The notes beneath the pieces are model-generated. The model had not been told where the DNA came from, searched no databases, and saw only the letters and a list, made by a program, of their open reading frames with translations. From Ailanthus altissimus (Eukaryota; Streptophyta; Magnoliopsida; Sapindales; Simaroubaceae), in NCBI GenBank assembly GCA_946807835.1, contig OX327703.1, positions 7,571,501 to 7,635,500 on the forward strand: a DNA stretch of 64,000 nt. The letters are read 5' to 3'. Below, in pieces: positions 37,770 through 50,266 of the stretch. Numbering within the stretch: position 1 is the stretch's first letter; every line of letters begins with the position of its first letter. The translations under genes and the position numbers were made by a program.

Positions 37770-38679
37770 TCTATAGGATCTGATTCATCAATAAAATTTG
37801 TCTCCATATTCTTCCATTTTCATTTGACAAATATCTCATGAGGCTCAATTTGATTTCTTGGTGCATGACATGTACATGACCAATGCCTCTTTTTACCACA
37901 TCAATAACATACATTTTCATAATACTTAGGGTGTTTGGTCTCCATAACATTTTCTTTATTTTGGTACTTCTTTCCTCTTTTAATATATCTATATCTTTGG
38001 TATTTATAACCACCTCGAGGGTAATAACCATGCCCTCTTCCTCTTCCACGACCACGTCTAGAATTATTATAAAAATTTGTATTCACTTCAGGGAATGGTT
38101 GAGAACCTGTTGGACGTGATTCATGATTTTTCAATAACAATTTATTATTCTGTTCAGCAACCAGAAGATATGAGATTAAATCTGAATATTTTGTATACCA
38201 TCGTTCACGGTACTGTTGCTATAGAACCACATTAGAAGCATGAAAGGTTGAGAATATTTTTTTTCCAACATATCATGCTCTGTCACTTTCTCCCCACATA
38301 ATTTCATTTGTGAGATAATTCTAAACATGGCAGAATTATATTCAGCAACAGTTCTGTAATCCTGCAATTGCAGGTTCATCTATTCATATTTTTCCTTTGG
38401 GAGGAACACATCCTTTTGATGGTCAAATCTTTCTTTTAAATTTTTTCAGAGGATTTATGGGTCCTCTATGGTCAAATATTGAGCTTTTAAGCTTTCATGT
38501 ATGTGGTGACGAAGAAAAATCATTACTTTTGCCTTGTCTTGCAGGGATGTACCATTTTTATTTTCAATAGTTTTTTCCAAACCACTAGCTTGAAGGTACA
38601 TTTTAGCATCTAACACCCATAATAGGTAGTTTTTCCCAGAGACGTCAAGTGTAGGGATTTGCAAGTTTGTCAAAGACAT
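37770..38679 (-). pseudogene. Copia gag of second element
   Basis: The start is ATG 38,679 (MSLTNLQIPTLDVSGKNYLL), the standard opening of this gag family. A stop or frameshift lies near 38,400. It resumes with MNLQLQDYRTVAEYNSAMFR and ISQMKLCGEKVTEHDMLEK (38,250-38,379). A basic Arg-Gly stretch (SRRGRGRGRGHGYYPRGGYK, about 38,000-38,060) precedes a zinc knuckle (CGKKRHWSCTCH, about 37,870-37,905) whose preceding Cys is followed by a stop. The product would be the nucleocapsid protein. Confidence 0.85.
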
Positions 38680-39355
38680 TTTATTCAGAGGGCCTTTAGA
38701 TATGAAAGAATAAAATTAAAATTAGTATATAAAATATTAACCTTATGCAGAATATCAAAAATAATATTTAGGAGGCATGACCTTCTATATATCACATTGT
38801 AAAATATAAATATCAAAAGTAAAGTTCAGGAGGCATTGCCTTCCTTAAACAGAATAATGATAATTAAGAAGCTTGACATATATGAAGCAATAACAATGAG
38901 GAGGCATAGCCTTCTATTCAATTAAGTAATAACAATAATATAACGCATAAAATTAGTACAAGAACTTATTTCAAAACTTGAATTATAACCAGAATGAGTC
39001 AAAGTAGTAAAAGGGTTGAACTGAAGATTCCCGATTTACTTTATTGATTATTTGGAATATATTCGGTCTTTTATAAGAAATTCGTTATTTAAAAGTTCTA
39101 AGGTAATAAAGACTTAAAGTAAATTATTACAATTATTTTAGAGGGCATACCCTCTCAAATTATGCAAAAAGTAAATAATAAAAAATAAATTGCATAATTT
39201 AAGAGAGGGTGTGATTTATAACCAAGGCGGCAGAGCCGACCGACCGGTTATTCCATATAATATTTAAAATTTAAATAAAAGAAAGTAAGTAATTCTTACT
39301 TGTAGTTATTGCGAATCGTGCTGTGTCTACCTCGAATCTTGCTGATAACGAGCTA

Positions 39356-39657
39356 TGAATAATACGATGGAGAAGCAAAATTTTAAACTAAAATGCAAAG
39401 TGTAAATGTAAATAAACCCTTTTGCAAATATATTAATATTTGTACTTATTTCTCACTTGTACATAAATGAAAGCACTCACCTATATTTATAGAGTGAGAG
39501 AATGAGAAAGAAATAAAATCTTTTTAATGTGGGATTTTGGTTGAGGATACTATGTTTGACACTGTTCACTAATACGATATTGTTCATCTATACGATATTA
39601 TTCATTTATATGACACTGTTTACTTGTATAGCACTGTTGACTATTACATTTGTAACA
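39356..39657 (-). repeat. 5' LTR of second copia element
   Basis: The 302-bp partner of 33,432-33,717 aligns over its whole length. Confidence 0.9.
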
Positions 39658-40000
39658 GTTGAGCAATTGTTATTAGTGAATGGCCTTTTTTCTTAAAATT
39701 GTTTAACATATTTATTTTCATTTAAGTTAGGAAAGAAGACCTATAAAAGGAAATATTTATTTTTTGTTCACAATTTTGATACAAGATTAGTATTCAATTA
39801 ATCTAAAATAATTTATGTAGCACTTCTCATTCCTTTCTAATGTTCTAATGCTAAAGTTTGCATTATTAGCTATTGTCAATTAATGATGCTTTCTGAGATC
39901 AGTGACTGCTTTAGAAACCACTAATAATTTTAAAGATCATGCTACCATCAATTGTAAATGACCATATTTCTCAATCCAAGAATTTAGCACTATTTTTTTG
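39658..40000. other. Non-coding spacer
   Basis: AT-rich; nothing recognised. Confidence 0.5.
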
Positions 40001-40920
40001 TTTTATTTATTAAAACTTAAGTGTGTGACATACGAGTATATACGTAATTTAAAATATTTAAATTCTTAAAAGTATGTTAACATATAAACTCAATTTAATA
40101 TATTTAACCACATATATCACATATATGCTCAAGTATAACTATTATACAACTTCTTATACATGATGAACAATTGTATTACTTAAAATAAAATGTAAAGAAC
40201 ACTTACCTAATAAAGGTAGTTTTACAAAATCTTCAAGTCCTTCAACAATCTAATTGAAAAGCTCACTTTGAATTGAATTGTTGAACAATTTTAGTCCATA
40301 ACGGTTTGGTGGGACTATAAAACTAGAATGGTAGCTTAATTTTACAATTTCTAACACATGTATTCAAACTCTTCGAACACAAATTATTTGATTCTTAAAT
40401 GGAGATGGTAAATATTTACATACAACTCTTATTTAAATGATAGAAACAATTTTCATAGATTAATTAATTTAGCACAACACTTGTCTATAATTATTAATCT
40501 CTTTCTCTATTTTTATTTATTCATTTTGATCCATTTATGAGAGAAGAAGATGAAAATAATTTGTTTTTACTTTCAACACTTGAAAAATACAAAACCAAAA
40601 CTCTCTCACTTACCTTGAAATTGCTAAAACGTATCTCCTCCTCCAAAATGAATGAATTAATCAAATGTTAGCTTAATTTTTTATTTTTGTTATTCAACAC
40701 CTTTTGATAAAATAAAAACAAGTACTTCACCAATTTAGTGTTGGTCTCTCACTTTGAATTAATTTATTAAACACTAAAATAATGCCCACCTAATTAAATC
40801 ATTACCTAACAAATATATTTATTTTAATCATATTAGGTAAATAAATGGCCAATATTTAGGCCACTCATTATATTAAAATACAATGGCTATGATTAATATA
40901 TATTATCATATTATCTAATA
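40001..40920 (-). repeat. Dispersed repeat R1, divergent partial copy C (inverted)
   Basis: Read on the minus strand, this segment follows copy A from about 5,060 to 5,720 in the same order: an AATGAGTGGCC..TTGGCCATT block, a TCAAAGTGAGCT block, then a CTTGAAG..ACTACCTT..AGGTAAGTGTTCT block. Divergence is much higher than between A and B. Confidence 0.65.
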
Positions 40921-41129
40921 ATAATATCTAATTTCCTTGTGTTATTTATTTATTTCTTTTTAATTTTTTTTTTAATTTTTATGGTCTTATTTATGATGTC
41001 TTTAATTACATACTTTGATACTCTTAGATTCATTATGAACTAAATTTTCTTGATCCAAGGTTAGACTTTTGACCTTATTATATAGTTAGATATTATTATT
41101 TCTCTTAGTTTATTAACTCAATAAATTAA

Positions 41130-41775
41130 ATTGATTCATTTTATCTTGTGTTTAATGCTTATTTATATTTGGCCAATATAATGATTGTTCAAGGAACCAT
41201 AATGAACTCGAAAGCAGAATTTATGTGTTTAGCCTACAATAATTTGATACATGATCGTAGGGTAACAACTATGAGTTTCATGTAGGATATACATATACCT
41301 AGATGAAATGTATGGCATTATTAGACCTATTCTTAATGAATTTCATATTATTCTAATTACTATAGAAATATAGGTAATTGTTATGATGAAATAGATTATT
41401 TGACTATCGATAGAGGCTTATAACAAAATTTGTGTTCTAACCATTTATTGTTGAGAGATTAACTAAGAGATTAAAAGATTTAATGAAATATTAAAGGATA
41501 AGTTAGAACCCTAAATTCATTTTTTATTGGGGAATTTAACTCTTATTTTCTTTTTAACTAAGAATAGGTTTAGTTTATTAAATTTAAGTTAATTAAAGAA
41601 CATTCATCTTTAGATTTTGTTTGAATAAAAGTGAAGTAGGATTAATTTTAGTACTTGATTAATAGAATTATATTAAATAAGTCTCCATGGGATCAATATT
41701 TGGATTTAAATTATATATTATTGGATACGATAACGTACACTTACGCTTAATTAGAATCGCACATCACACCTCCAA
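41130..41775 (+). repeat. Partial, older copy of the 1.3-kb solo-LTR-like repeat
   Basis: From TTCATTTTATCTTGTGTTTA at about 41,136, the text tracks the second half of 46,144-47,468. Shared steps are TTTAGCCTA, ACAACTATGAGTT, ATATACCTAGATG, TATCGATAGAGGCTT, GAACCCTAAATT and the closing GATACGATAACGTACACTTACGC. CpG-type positions of the better copy are often TA or CA here, so it is older. Between the end and about 42,250 nothing is recognised. Confidence 0.8.
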
Positions 41776-42254
41776 ATCCTATTAAAATAAGACCTCAACG
41801 TCGCTTTGAGATTTATATTAGTTTTAACTTACCATCAATTATTAAATATCTTAAATTTTTGAAGGATTAGCTGTCTACCCTATAATTTGTGGATTGTCAT
41901 TTTTAATGAAATAATATTCCCAACATTAGAACAATCTAAACAAAAGGCAACAAATGAATTATCTACTATACACCGACATGTGTGGTAGACCACTTGGTCC
42001 AAATGGTATTCTTTCACAAAAGGAAAATAAAAATTTCTCTAGCCCAATTTAAAGTATTTGAACCTATAATTTGAACACCTAAATATGTCAAACTCATTGG
42101 ATACAAATAATTATTTGTATGAAAATGTAATGAAATAATAAGGTCATTAAATACAAAGCAAGACTCATTATTCAATGGTAAAACTCATTCCCTTCGTAAT
42201 TGACACAATTATGTTTCGATGTTTATAATTGGCACTCTTGAAAAGGATACAAAT

Positions 42255-43650
42255 ATTTATACAAAAATCCTTGAAGGATTCAAAATTCCTATAGCATGTA
42301 ATCACAACTTGTACTCAAGCTACAAAGATCTTTATACAAACTAAACAATTTGGACTCATGCGGTACAATCACTTAAGCAAATACTTGATAAAAGAAGAAT
42401 ATATTAATGAAGTAATATATGTCCATGTGTGTTTATAAAGAAATTAGGTTTTAAATTTTCCATTATGGCTATATATGTTGATGACATAAATTTAATCAAG
42501 ACTTCTGAAGAGCTCCTAAAAATTACAAAATACTTGAAAGAAAAATTTAAAATTATAGATTTAAGAAAAATAAAATATTGTCCCGGCTTGTAAATTAAGT
42601 ATAAATTTAATAGAATATTTATCCATCAATTTTTATATATTGAAAAGATTTTGAAACAATCGAATATAGATGATGCTTATCCTTTTAAGTATCCTTATAA
42701 TTATTCGGTCCCTTAATCCTAAATAGGATATATTTTGTCCTTAAAAAAATGATGAGAAGATGCTTAGGCTAGAAGTAGTATATCTTAAGGCAATTGATAC
42801 TTTATTATATCTAGCCATTGTATAAAATCAAATATAGCATTTGTAATAAATTTATTAGCAAGATTTAACATTACACCAACTCAACATTATTGGAATGATA
42901 TTAAATATATATTTTACTACTTTGATGGGACAACCAATTTAGGATTATTTTATTCCAATGAGCCAATAGAAAATTTAAATCTAATTGGTTATATAGATAT
43001 TGAGTACTTATCTGATTTTCATAAAGCCTGCTCATAGAAAAGATATGTTTTTTTTACTTGTAACAATAAATAATCTCATAATGATTCACAAAGTAGACTT
43101 TAGTTGCCACCGCCTCTAATCACTTTGATATTCTTGCACTGGATGAAGCAAGCATGGGATGTGTATGGCTATAGTTAGTTATTTATCATATTCAGAGTAT
43201 ATGCAACCTACCTCTTGCGACAAATATTTCAACCTGCCTTTTATAACAATGTTGTTTTTATTGTTCAAGTTAAAGGAAAATACATAAAATGAGATAGAAT
43301 TAAATATATTTCTCTAAAATTCTTCCACACTCATAAGTTATAGCAAAATAAAAGAATTGATGTTAAATATATATTTTACTGATCATTTTGCAAATTTGTT
43401 CACCATATGTTTACAAACATCAATTTTTCAAAACTTGGTTCACAAGATTGACGTATATCAACCAAGCAAATAAGGAAACTAATGGATGTTACTTTGAAGG
43501 AGAGTATTTAATCAAGAGAATAATCATCTTAAGTACAATGTAGATTGTTTTTCTTCGACCAGATTTTATTCCACTGATTTTATTAGCAAACATTTTAATG
43601 AAACTGTGTTAAACACATTTAAAACCACTATACATTAGAGTTTTATTTAT
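42255..43650 (+). pseudogene. Copia reverse transcriptase/RNase H scrap, same family as 33-39 kb element
   Basis: Read across frames: IPEGFKIPIACNHNLYS, QSLKQILDKR, CVFIKKLGFKFSIMAIYVDD (active site kept, about 42,430-42,485), NLIKTSEELLKITKYLKE and IKYCPGL. An RNase H-like part follows (about 43,050-43,330). From 43,540 the text TTTTTCTTCGACCAGATTTT..CCACTG..TTAATGA matches, on the opposite strand, the region next to the 3' LTR of the 33,432-39,657 element. It is heavily decayed; no LTR is left. Confidence 0.8.
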
Positions 43651-44839
43651 TTTGTTTAATTTTTTTAGAAACTATGAAATCCAATGAGTAATGTTATAAG
43701 TGGTGTCTTTGACCAAGCTCTAAAACCCACATCGATAAAGTATATGAGCCAAAAAAAAGCCTACATGTATTATAAATACTTGTATTGCTTCATAATTAAA
43801 TGAAAATTTGGTAAGGTACTTTAAGTTTTAGAGTGCCTTGTCTATTAGTTAATATTTTCTTTTATATTTTATTTATTACATTTTAATTACAACTTTATTT
43901 ACATTAGCCAAGTCATTGTGTGTTTTATTACAATTTTTAATCCTCCTTTTTAATTGGACACTTCATTTAAGTTTTTATTCTATATTTTTAGTGGCTATCT
44001 CACTACTAGTATTAAGTTTGTGAACTTTTCTTTTTGGTTGAAGATTTGCAAGAACTTGCACTAGCACAATTAGAATTCTAGGTTCATTTAGACAGATTGT
44101 TTGTTTAAATTATTATTAGCCTTTTTCTTTCTTTAGGGACTAACAATTTGATTAATATAGATAAAATGTTAGAAATTACATTATAGTTGAATTCCATACT
44201 TTAGGTTTGTTGACACCGGCCCAAAAAGTATATAATTGATTTTTTTATTTTAGGGTTAGACTCAATTATGTATTGTATCTTACTTAGAAATTTGTACATT
44301 ATAGGAAATTTTGTTTTATTAGGATGCTTTTTCTTATAAAATTAAGTTTTGCATAGGGTTTTACAGGCTATATACATTCTTGATTTTTTTTTTTTTTGTA
44401 ATCATCATCAACTATATTCATTCAACATAATACACAAGCTCTTCAGCTTTTATCATTTCTCTAGTTTTTATCATTCAACTAAGAACTCGCATCCTTACTT
44501 GTTAAAAAACTCATAGCCTTACTGCTAAAACTTTGCTTGTCCTTTTCTAAGAAAAATTTAAGCTCTGCAATTTGCCAGCTATTGTATATTAAGAGAGTAT
44601 TTCAAAATAAACCATATATGTTGAAGATATGATGAAGATGGAGGATATTATAGTGAAACGAAGGGAAAACAAGAATACAAATGTGCTTAGGCTTAGGCGC
44701 CGCAGCGCCGAGAACAGAATGCACGGCCCTTCAGCACCCAAGGCAGGACGTCGTGGCACCCAAACAGGGCTACCACCCTTCTTTGTTTTAAGCTTCATGG
44801 CACTAAATTTGAGGGCCATGGTGCTAGAGCTGATAGTGT
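43651..44839. other. Non-coding, with a GC-rich patch
   Basis: Mostly AT-rich with a T14-type run near 44,385. A GC-rich patch at 44,690-44,830 starts GGCGCCGCAGCGCC, which also occurs at 46,352. The ORFs 44,589-44,858 and 44,629-44,841 are frames through this patch and have no domain. Confidence 0.45.
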
Positions 44840-45065
44840 GACTTATTGAAAAAGTCATTTAACTTTTCAATAAGTTGTGTTACTTTAGAAAAACACAAAT
44901 TTAAACCAAAGGTTTTGATCTTTGGAAAGGTACATACCTCTTTCCAAGGTTATGATTATTTGGAAAGGTATGTGTCCACTCCAAATGATGTATTGATCTG
45001 AAGTGGCATTATGCCATTCCAAGGAGACAAATGCATTTGTAAATAGAGAAGCATGCCTCACTATT

Positions 45066-45067
<2 letters not shown>

Positions 45068-45097
<30 letters not shown>
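45068..45097. repeat. (AT)15 microsatellite
   Basis: AT dinucleotide run within the LTR-like leader. Confidence 0.9.
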
Positions 45098-45102
<5 letters not shown>

Positions 45103-45170
45103 TCTATTCTCCTCCTCTTACATTCTCTCCATCAACCAACTTTCATAAAAGTTATCTTGTAGTCTTACAC

Positions 45171-45355
45171 AATTTGTAATTAAAGTGCACCATTACAAAT
45201 TCAATAATCAATGAATCTGAAAACTATACTACCACACAATCTATTTGTACCTTGATCATCATCTTTGTAGGGGTAAAAATAGTTTAAGGACAATGCTTAA
45301 CACACCTTGACTATACAAACTATTAGTATCCAACAACACTGTCCACTTAACACCA
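45171..45355 (+). repeat. Left copy of direct repeat flanking third copia element
   Basis: It begins AATTTGTAATTAAAGTG and runs to AAAATCCAATA. It pairs with 51,049-51,240, sharing CTATACTACCACACAA, CTTTGT.GGGG.A and CTATACAAACTATTAGTATCC. Confidence 0.85.
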
Positions 45356-45382
45356 AAATCCAATAATCTTAAACTATTTCTA

Positions 45383-46143
45383 ATGGATACTAATAGTGAT
45401 ACATCTCTTCTCGCAGTAGCCAAGTCGCTCTCAGAGGCCACAAAAATTCTACCATTTGATGATAAACATTTCAAACAATGGCAAGATCGGGTGTATAACA
45501 CTCTGGACGTAATAGGCATCGCAGAGTTTCTCGCGAAATCTCATCCGGATGCAAATGTTGAAAATTATAACGAGGAGAACTCCAAATAGAGTAAGGTAAA
45601 TAAGGTATACCATAACACAATCTTTCACACATTGTCTAACGAATTATACAATGTATATTCTTCCTACAAAAATGCACATTAAATTTGGATACAACTTAAG
45701 AAGAAATATCTTATAGAGGATGTTAATGCCTAAAAGTATGTTATTGCAAATTTTTTAGATTTCAAGATGTTTGAGAATAAATAGGTTACTTCTCAAATTC
45801 ATTATTTTTATTTGTTAATTAATAATTTAAAAAATGAGGACATTGTTCTCTTTGAACCTTTTGTGACTGGTTGCTTGGTTGAAAAACTACCAAATTCTTG
45901 GAATGATTACAAGAAAAACAATAAGTACAAAATGAAGTATTTAAAATTGGAGGATTCCATTATTCATATTAGAATTAAAGAATAGAATTGCTAGCGGAAG
46001 AACAACGAGAAGGCCAAGGAACTTGTTTCTAAGGCCAATTTGGTGGGAAATGAAAATCGTGATAAAATAAAGAATGAGAAGTCTACAAATAACACTCATC
46101 TTAAGAATACAAAGCCCTCATTTAAGAAAAAAGGTAAGTGTTA
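45383..46143 (+). pseudogene. Copia gag of third element
   Basis: ATG 45,383 starts MDTNSDTSLLAVAKSLSEA, then ILPFDDKHFKQWQDRVYNTL, typical of Tnt1-like gag. A TAG stop at about 45,588 and two more near 45,735 and 45,780 break the frame. HYFYLLINNLKNEDI and LVEKLPNSWNDYKK are readable farther on. The final text KGKCY is the first Cys of the zinc knuckle; the rest of the knuckle lies 1.3 kb downstream. Confidence 0.85.
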
Positions 46144-47468
46144 TGTGATAGGGGCGTAAAAGCACTAGTATGATTTGTACATAACTTTTGTATTTTGCTC
46201 AAAATCATAAATATTTAGCTATTTAATTGTGGTTTTTTTTTTATCATAAATAGATGTACGATAGAAAATTTGACGCATAGAAACAAATGAAAGGCGAATC
46301 GGACGTAAAACGAAGAAGTTACGCTCAAAATACGAAAGGGGCACTAGGGTTGGGCGCCGCAGCGCCCAGCGACTGAGCGCCGCGGCGCTCATGGCGATGA
46401 ACAGTGGCATAAGAACAGTATTTGCTACAGTACTAGTGATCAGTATTTTTGCTACAATAACTCGTGAATAGTATTTTGAAGAAAAAGACCTATAAATAGA
46501 ATATCAAAAACCCTAAGAAAAATAGGAGAGAGAAAAGAGGCAAAAATTTAGAGAGAGAATTCACAACGCAAGATCAAAGATTAAAGCTAAAGATTGAAGA
46601 ACCAAGATCAAGATTCAAACTTCAAGTCAAGATTGAGGGAAAAGCACATCAAGGAGTCACTTTGATTAGTTTTTCTTCTTTTTCTTTATCATTATATTCT
46701 TGTTCTTATTGATCTTTATGAATTGGTTTGATACTTTTGATTTTGTGATGAGTTAAATTGTTTATCTAGGGTTTGACTATATAAACCTAGTATGGATTTG
46801 AATTGTGTTAAATTTTAGTTTATGAACTTAATTATTATAATTGATTCATTTTATCTTGTGTTTAATGCTTTCATTATACCCAATCAATATTTTGAATGAT
46901 TGAGAAACCATGATAAACTCGACGGAGGGATTCATGTGTTTAGCCTAGGATAGTTTGATGCATAATCATAAGGTAATAACTATGAGTTCTATCTAAGATA
47001 GACATATACCTAGGTGGCAAGTATGGTATAATTTAGACTTAATTTTAATGAATTACATTCTGATTTGATTACCATAGACATATAGGTGATTGTTAGAATG
47101 TGTAATATAGTCACTTGACCATCGACAGAGGCTTGTGATGAGATTAGTGTCTAAGCCAATCAATTGGTATTAAGGGATTAACTAAGTAGTTAATGAGCCT
47201 AATGAAATATTAGGGGATGAGTCAAAACCCTAAATTATCTTTATTTGTAAATTCTGCTCTTTGCTTTTGTTTTGTTAATTGAGAGAATTAGATTAGTTAA
47301 ATAAATTTCAGATGTTAGTTTTCTAAATAAAAGTTAAGTATGTATAATTTTAGTACTTGATTTATAGAATTAGATTGCATAGTCCATGTGGGATCGATAT
47401 TTGGACTTAAAATCTTATATTACTCGATACGATAGCGTGCACTTGCGCTTAACTACTATAGCATCACA
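46144..47468 (+). repeat. 1.3-kb solo-LTR-like insertion
   Basis: It starts TGTGATAGGGG and ends ATCACA, a TG...CA repeat with 6-bp inverted tips. TTAT occurs at both junctions (46,141-46,144 and 47,470-47,473). It contains a GC-rich palindromic patch (46,352-46,395), a TATAAATAGA box at about 46,490 and the closing GATACGATAGCGTGCACTTGCG common to plant LTRs. No coding capacity. A partial older copy lies at 41,130-41,775. Confidence 0.8.
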
Positions 47469-49890
47469 ATTATTTTGTTTGTGGTAAATATGGTCACTTG
47501 GCTTACCAATGTAAATACAGAAAAGACAAGTAAGGAAACACTAAAACTCCAAAGGCCAACTTGGTTGAGGAAGAAGATGTCACTGCTGTAATAATTGTTT
47601 CCCGAGTGAACATGGTTACAAATAGCAACAAATAATGGGCCATAGACTCTAGAGCCACAGAACACATTTGTGGTGATAAGAATACCTTTCATGACCATTT
47701 TCAGACAAGAGAAGGGGAAGAAAATGTATATCTTGGAGATTCTCATCCTGCATCAACAATGAAAAAGGGAAAAGTTTTTCTCAAATTAACTTCTAGAAGA
47801 TCTCTTGTACTGAATAATGTATTACATGTTCTAAATATTAGATACAATTTAATTTCTATATTTATGCTGGGTAAGGCTAATGTAAAGGTCTCTTTTAAAG
47901 GAGACAAAGTTGTATTGACTAAGAATGGAACATTTGTTAAAATAAGAAAAAATTTTAACGATTTGTTCAAACTCAATGTACTTGAAACCTCAGATAATAG
48001 AAGTTTTACTTCTGCTTATATTATTGAGTCCTATGATTTTGTGACATAATAGACTAAGTCACTTGAATTACTTGTATATAAGAAAGATGGAAAGAATTGG
48101 TTTACTCTCTAATCTTGACTTAAAAGACATATATAAGTATAATGTATTTGTAGAAAATAAGTCTATAAAGAAAAGTTGTAAACTAATTACTTTTAGAGAA
48201 AATGAATTACTTAGTTTAATTCATAGTGACTTAGGTGAATTAAAGATGTCATGACTAGAAGAGAAAAAATGTATTATATTACCTTTATAGATGATTTCTC
48301 AAGATATACTAAGTTATATCTTTTGAGAAATAAAGATAAGTCGTATAATCAATTCTCAATCTATAAAAAAAAAGTAGAGAATCAACTTGAAAAGAAATTA
48401 AGAGATTAAAAATAGATAGAAGTAGAGAATATACGTCAAATATGTTTAGTTCTTATTGTGAGAATGATAAAATTATACATGAAGTAACGCTTTTATATTC
48501 TCCAAAATCTAATAGAGTAGCTGAAAGAAAAAAGAGAACCTTAAAGGATATGATGAATTGTATGTTATTAAATTCTGAAGCACCTATGAACTTGTGGGGG
48601 GGAAGCAATTTTGACTTCTTGCCATATAAAAATCGTGTTCCAGATAAGAAAACCAGAATAACAACCTATGAGTTATGGAAAAGGTCATTCACCTAACATT
48701 TCATATCTCAAAATGGGGTGTCTTACTAAGGTCTTAATTTTGGATCCTAAAAGAAAAATGATGGGACCTAAGACAATTAATTATATATTCATAGGATATG
48801 CCCAAAATAGTGTTGTTTATAGATTCTTGGTATTATAGGGTACAAGTGATTTTGTTTTATACAAACCATATCATAAAATCCAAAAATATAGAGTTCTTTA
48901 AAACTATTTTTCCTAAGAAAGCCAAACTAATTATTGACTCGTAAAAATGTAAAGGAGAATCCTCTTGAAGGCTCCAACAATGAGCTTATCAGAAGTAAGA
49001 GAATGAGAAAAGCCACTAATTTTGGTTGTGATTTCTATGTCTTTCTTATGGAAGAAGACCCCAAGACATATAGTAAAGTAATGCTCTCTCTTGGTGCTCA
49101 TTTATGGAGAGAGACCATTAATGATAAAATCAACTCTATCATGAGTAATTATGTATAAAAAATAGTTAATTTTTCTCCTAGTTCCAAGCCTATTAGTTGT
49201 AAATGAATCTTTAAAAAGAAAATAAGGGCCGATAGAACTATTGAAAAATATAAGGTAAGATTAGTTGCCAAAAGATTTACTCAAAAGAAAGACTTAGATT
49301 ACTTTAATGCTTATGCTCCAGTAACTAAGATCACATCTATTAGAATCTTGGTTTCCTTAGCTATAATTCATGATTGGCATATACATCAAATGGATGTTAA
49401 GACTGCCTTTCTAAATGGTAATTTAGAAGAGAAAATTTGTATGAAATAATCGAAAGGTTGCATTAGTGTTAGTTCAGAGCATAAAGGATGTAAGCTAGTG
49501 AAGACGTTATGTAGTTTGAAACAAGCACTAAAATAGTAACATAAAAACTTTGACAATGCTCTAATATAAAATGGTTTTATGATTAATGATTCTAATAAAT
49601 ATGTGTATTATAAAACCTTTGATGCTAAGAATTATGTCATCATTTGTCTTGATGTGGATGACATGCTAATATTTAGTCATAGCATGGAAGTAATTAATGA
49701 GACTAAAAAATTTCTATCAAATAAGTTTGATATAAAAGATAAGGGAGAGGCTGATGTTATTTTTGGGATTAAGATAATGAGATCCTCTAGTGGTCTATTT
49801 TTATCGCAAGAACACTATGTTGAAAATTCTTGAAGAAGTTTGGATACTTGGAATGTAAACTAATGGTAACACCTTATGATATTAGTACCA

Positions 49891-49948
49891 AACTTTACAA
49901 AAATAAAGAACATAGTGAAAACTTTACAAAAATAAAGAACATAGTGAA
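49891..49948 (+). repeat. 29-bp tandem duplication in reverse transcriptase
   Basis: Bases 49,891-49,919 are repeated at 49,920-49,948. The length is not a multiple of three, so it shifts the frame. Confidence 0.93.
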
Positions 49949-50266
49949 AATTAAGCCTGTTATGCTCAGATTATTGGTAATCTCATGTATGTAATGAATA
50001 GTACTAGGCCTGATATAGCATATGCTATAGGAAGATTGAGTATATACACTCATAACCCAAGTGGAGAGCATTAAAATGCCTTGGATAGAGTTGCTAAATA
50101 TTTAAAAGGCACTAAAGATTATGTACTTACATTTGGTAGATCATAACCTGTGATAGAAGGTTATAGTGATGCAAATTGGATCTCATAATCCAATGAAGTA
50201 AAGTCTACTAATGGATATGTTAACCTTAGGTGGAGGTGCTATATGTTGAAAATCCACTAAACAGAC

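Larger units (their letters stand above)
33432..39657 (-). mobile_element. Ty1/copia retrotransposon, complete outline, inactivated
   Basis: This 6.2-kb element lies on the minus strand. Its LTRs are 286 and 302 bp, with element-strand ends TGTTA...TTCA. GTTG flanks it on both sides (33,428-33,431 and 39,658-39,661), a likely target duplication with one base lost or ambiguous. CCAAAGGGAG beside the left LTR is the polypurine tract. GCTCGTTATCAGC after the right LTR (about 39,342-39,354) is a candidate primer site, though not the usual Met-tRNA sequence. Gag, zinc knuckle, protease, integrase, reverse transcriptase and RNase H follow in copia order with many stops. Confidence 0.9.
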
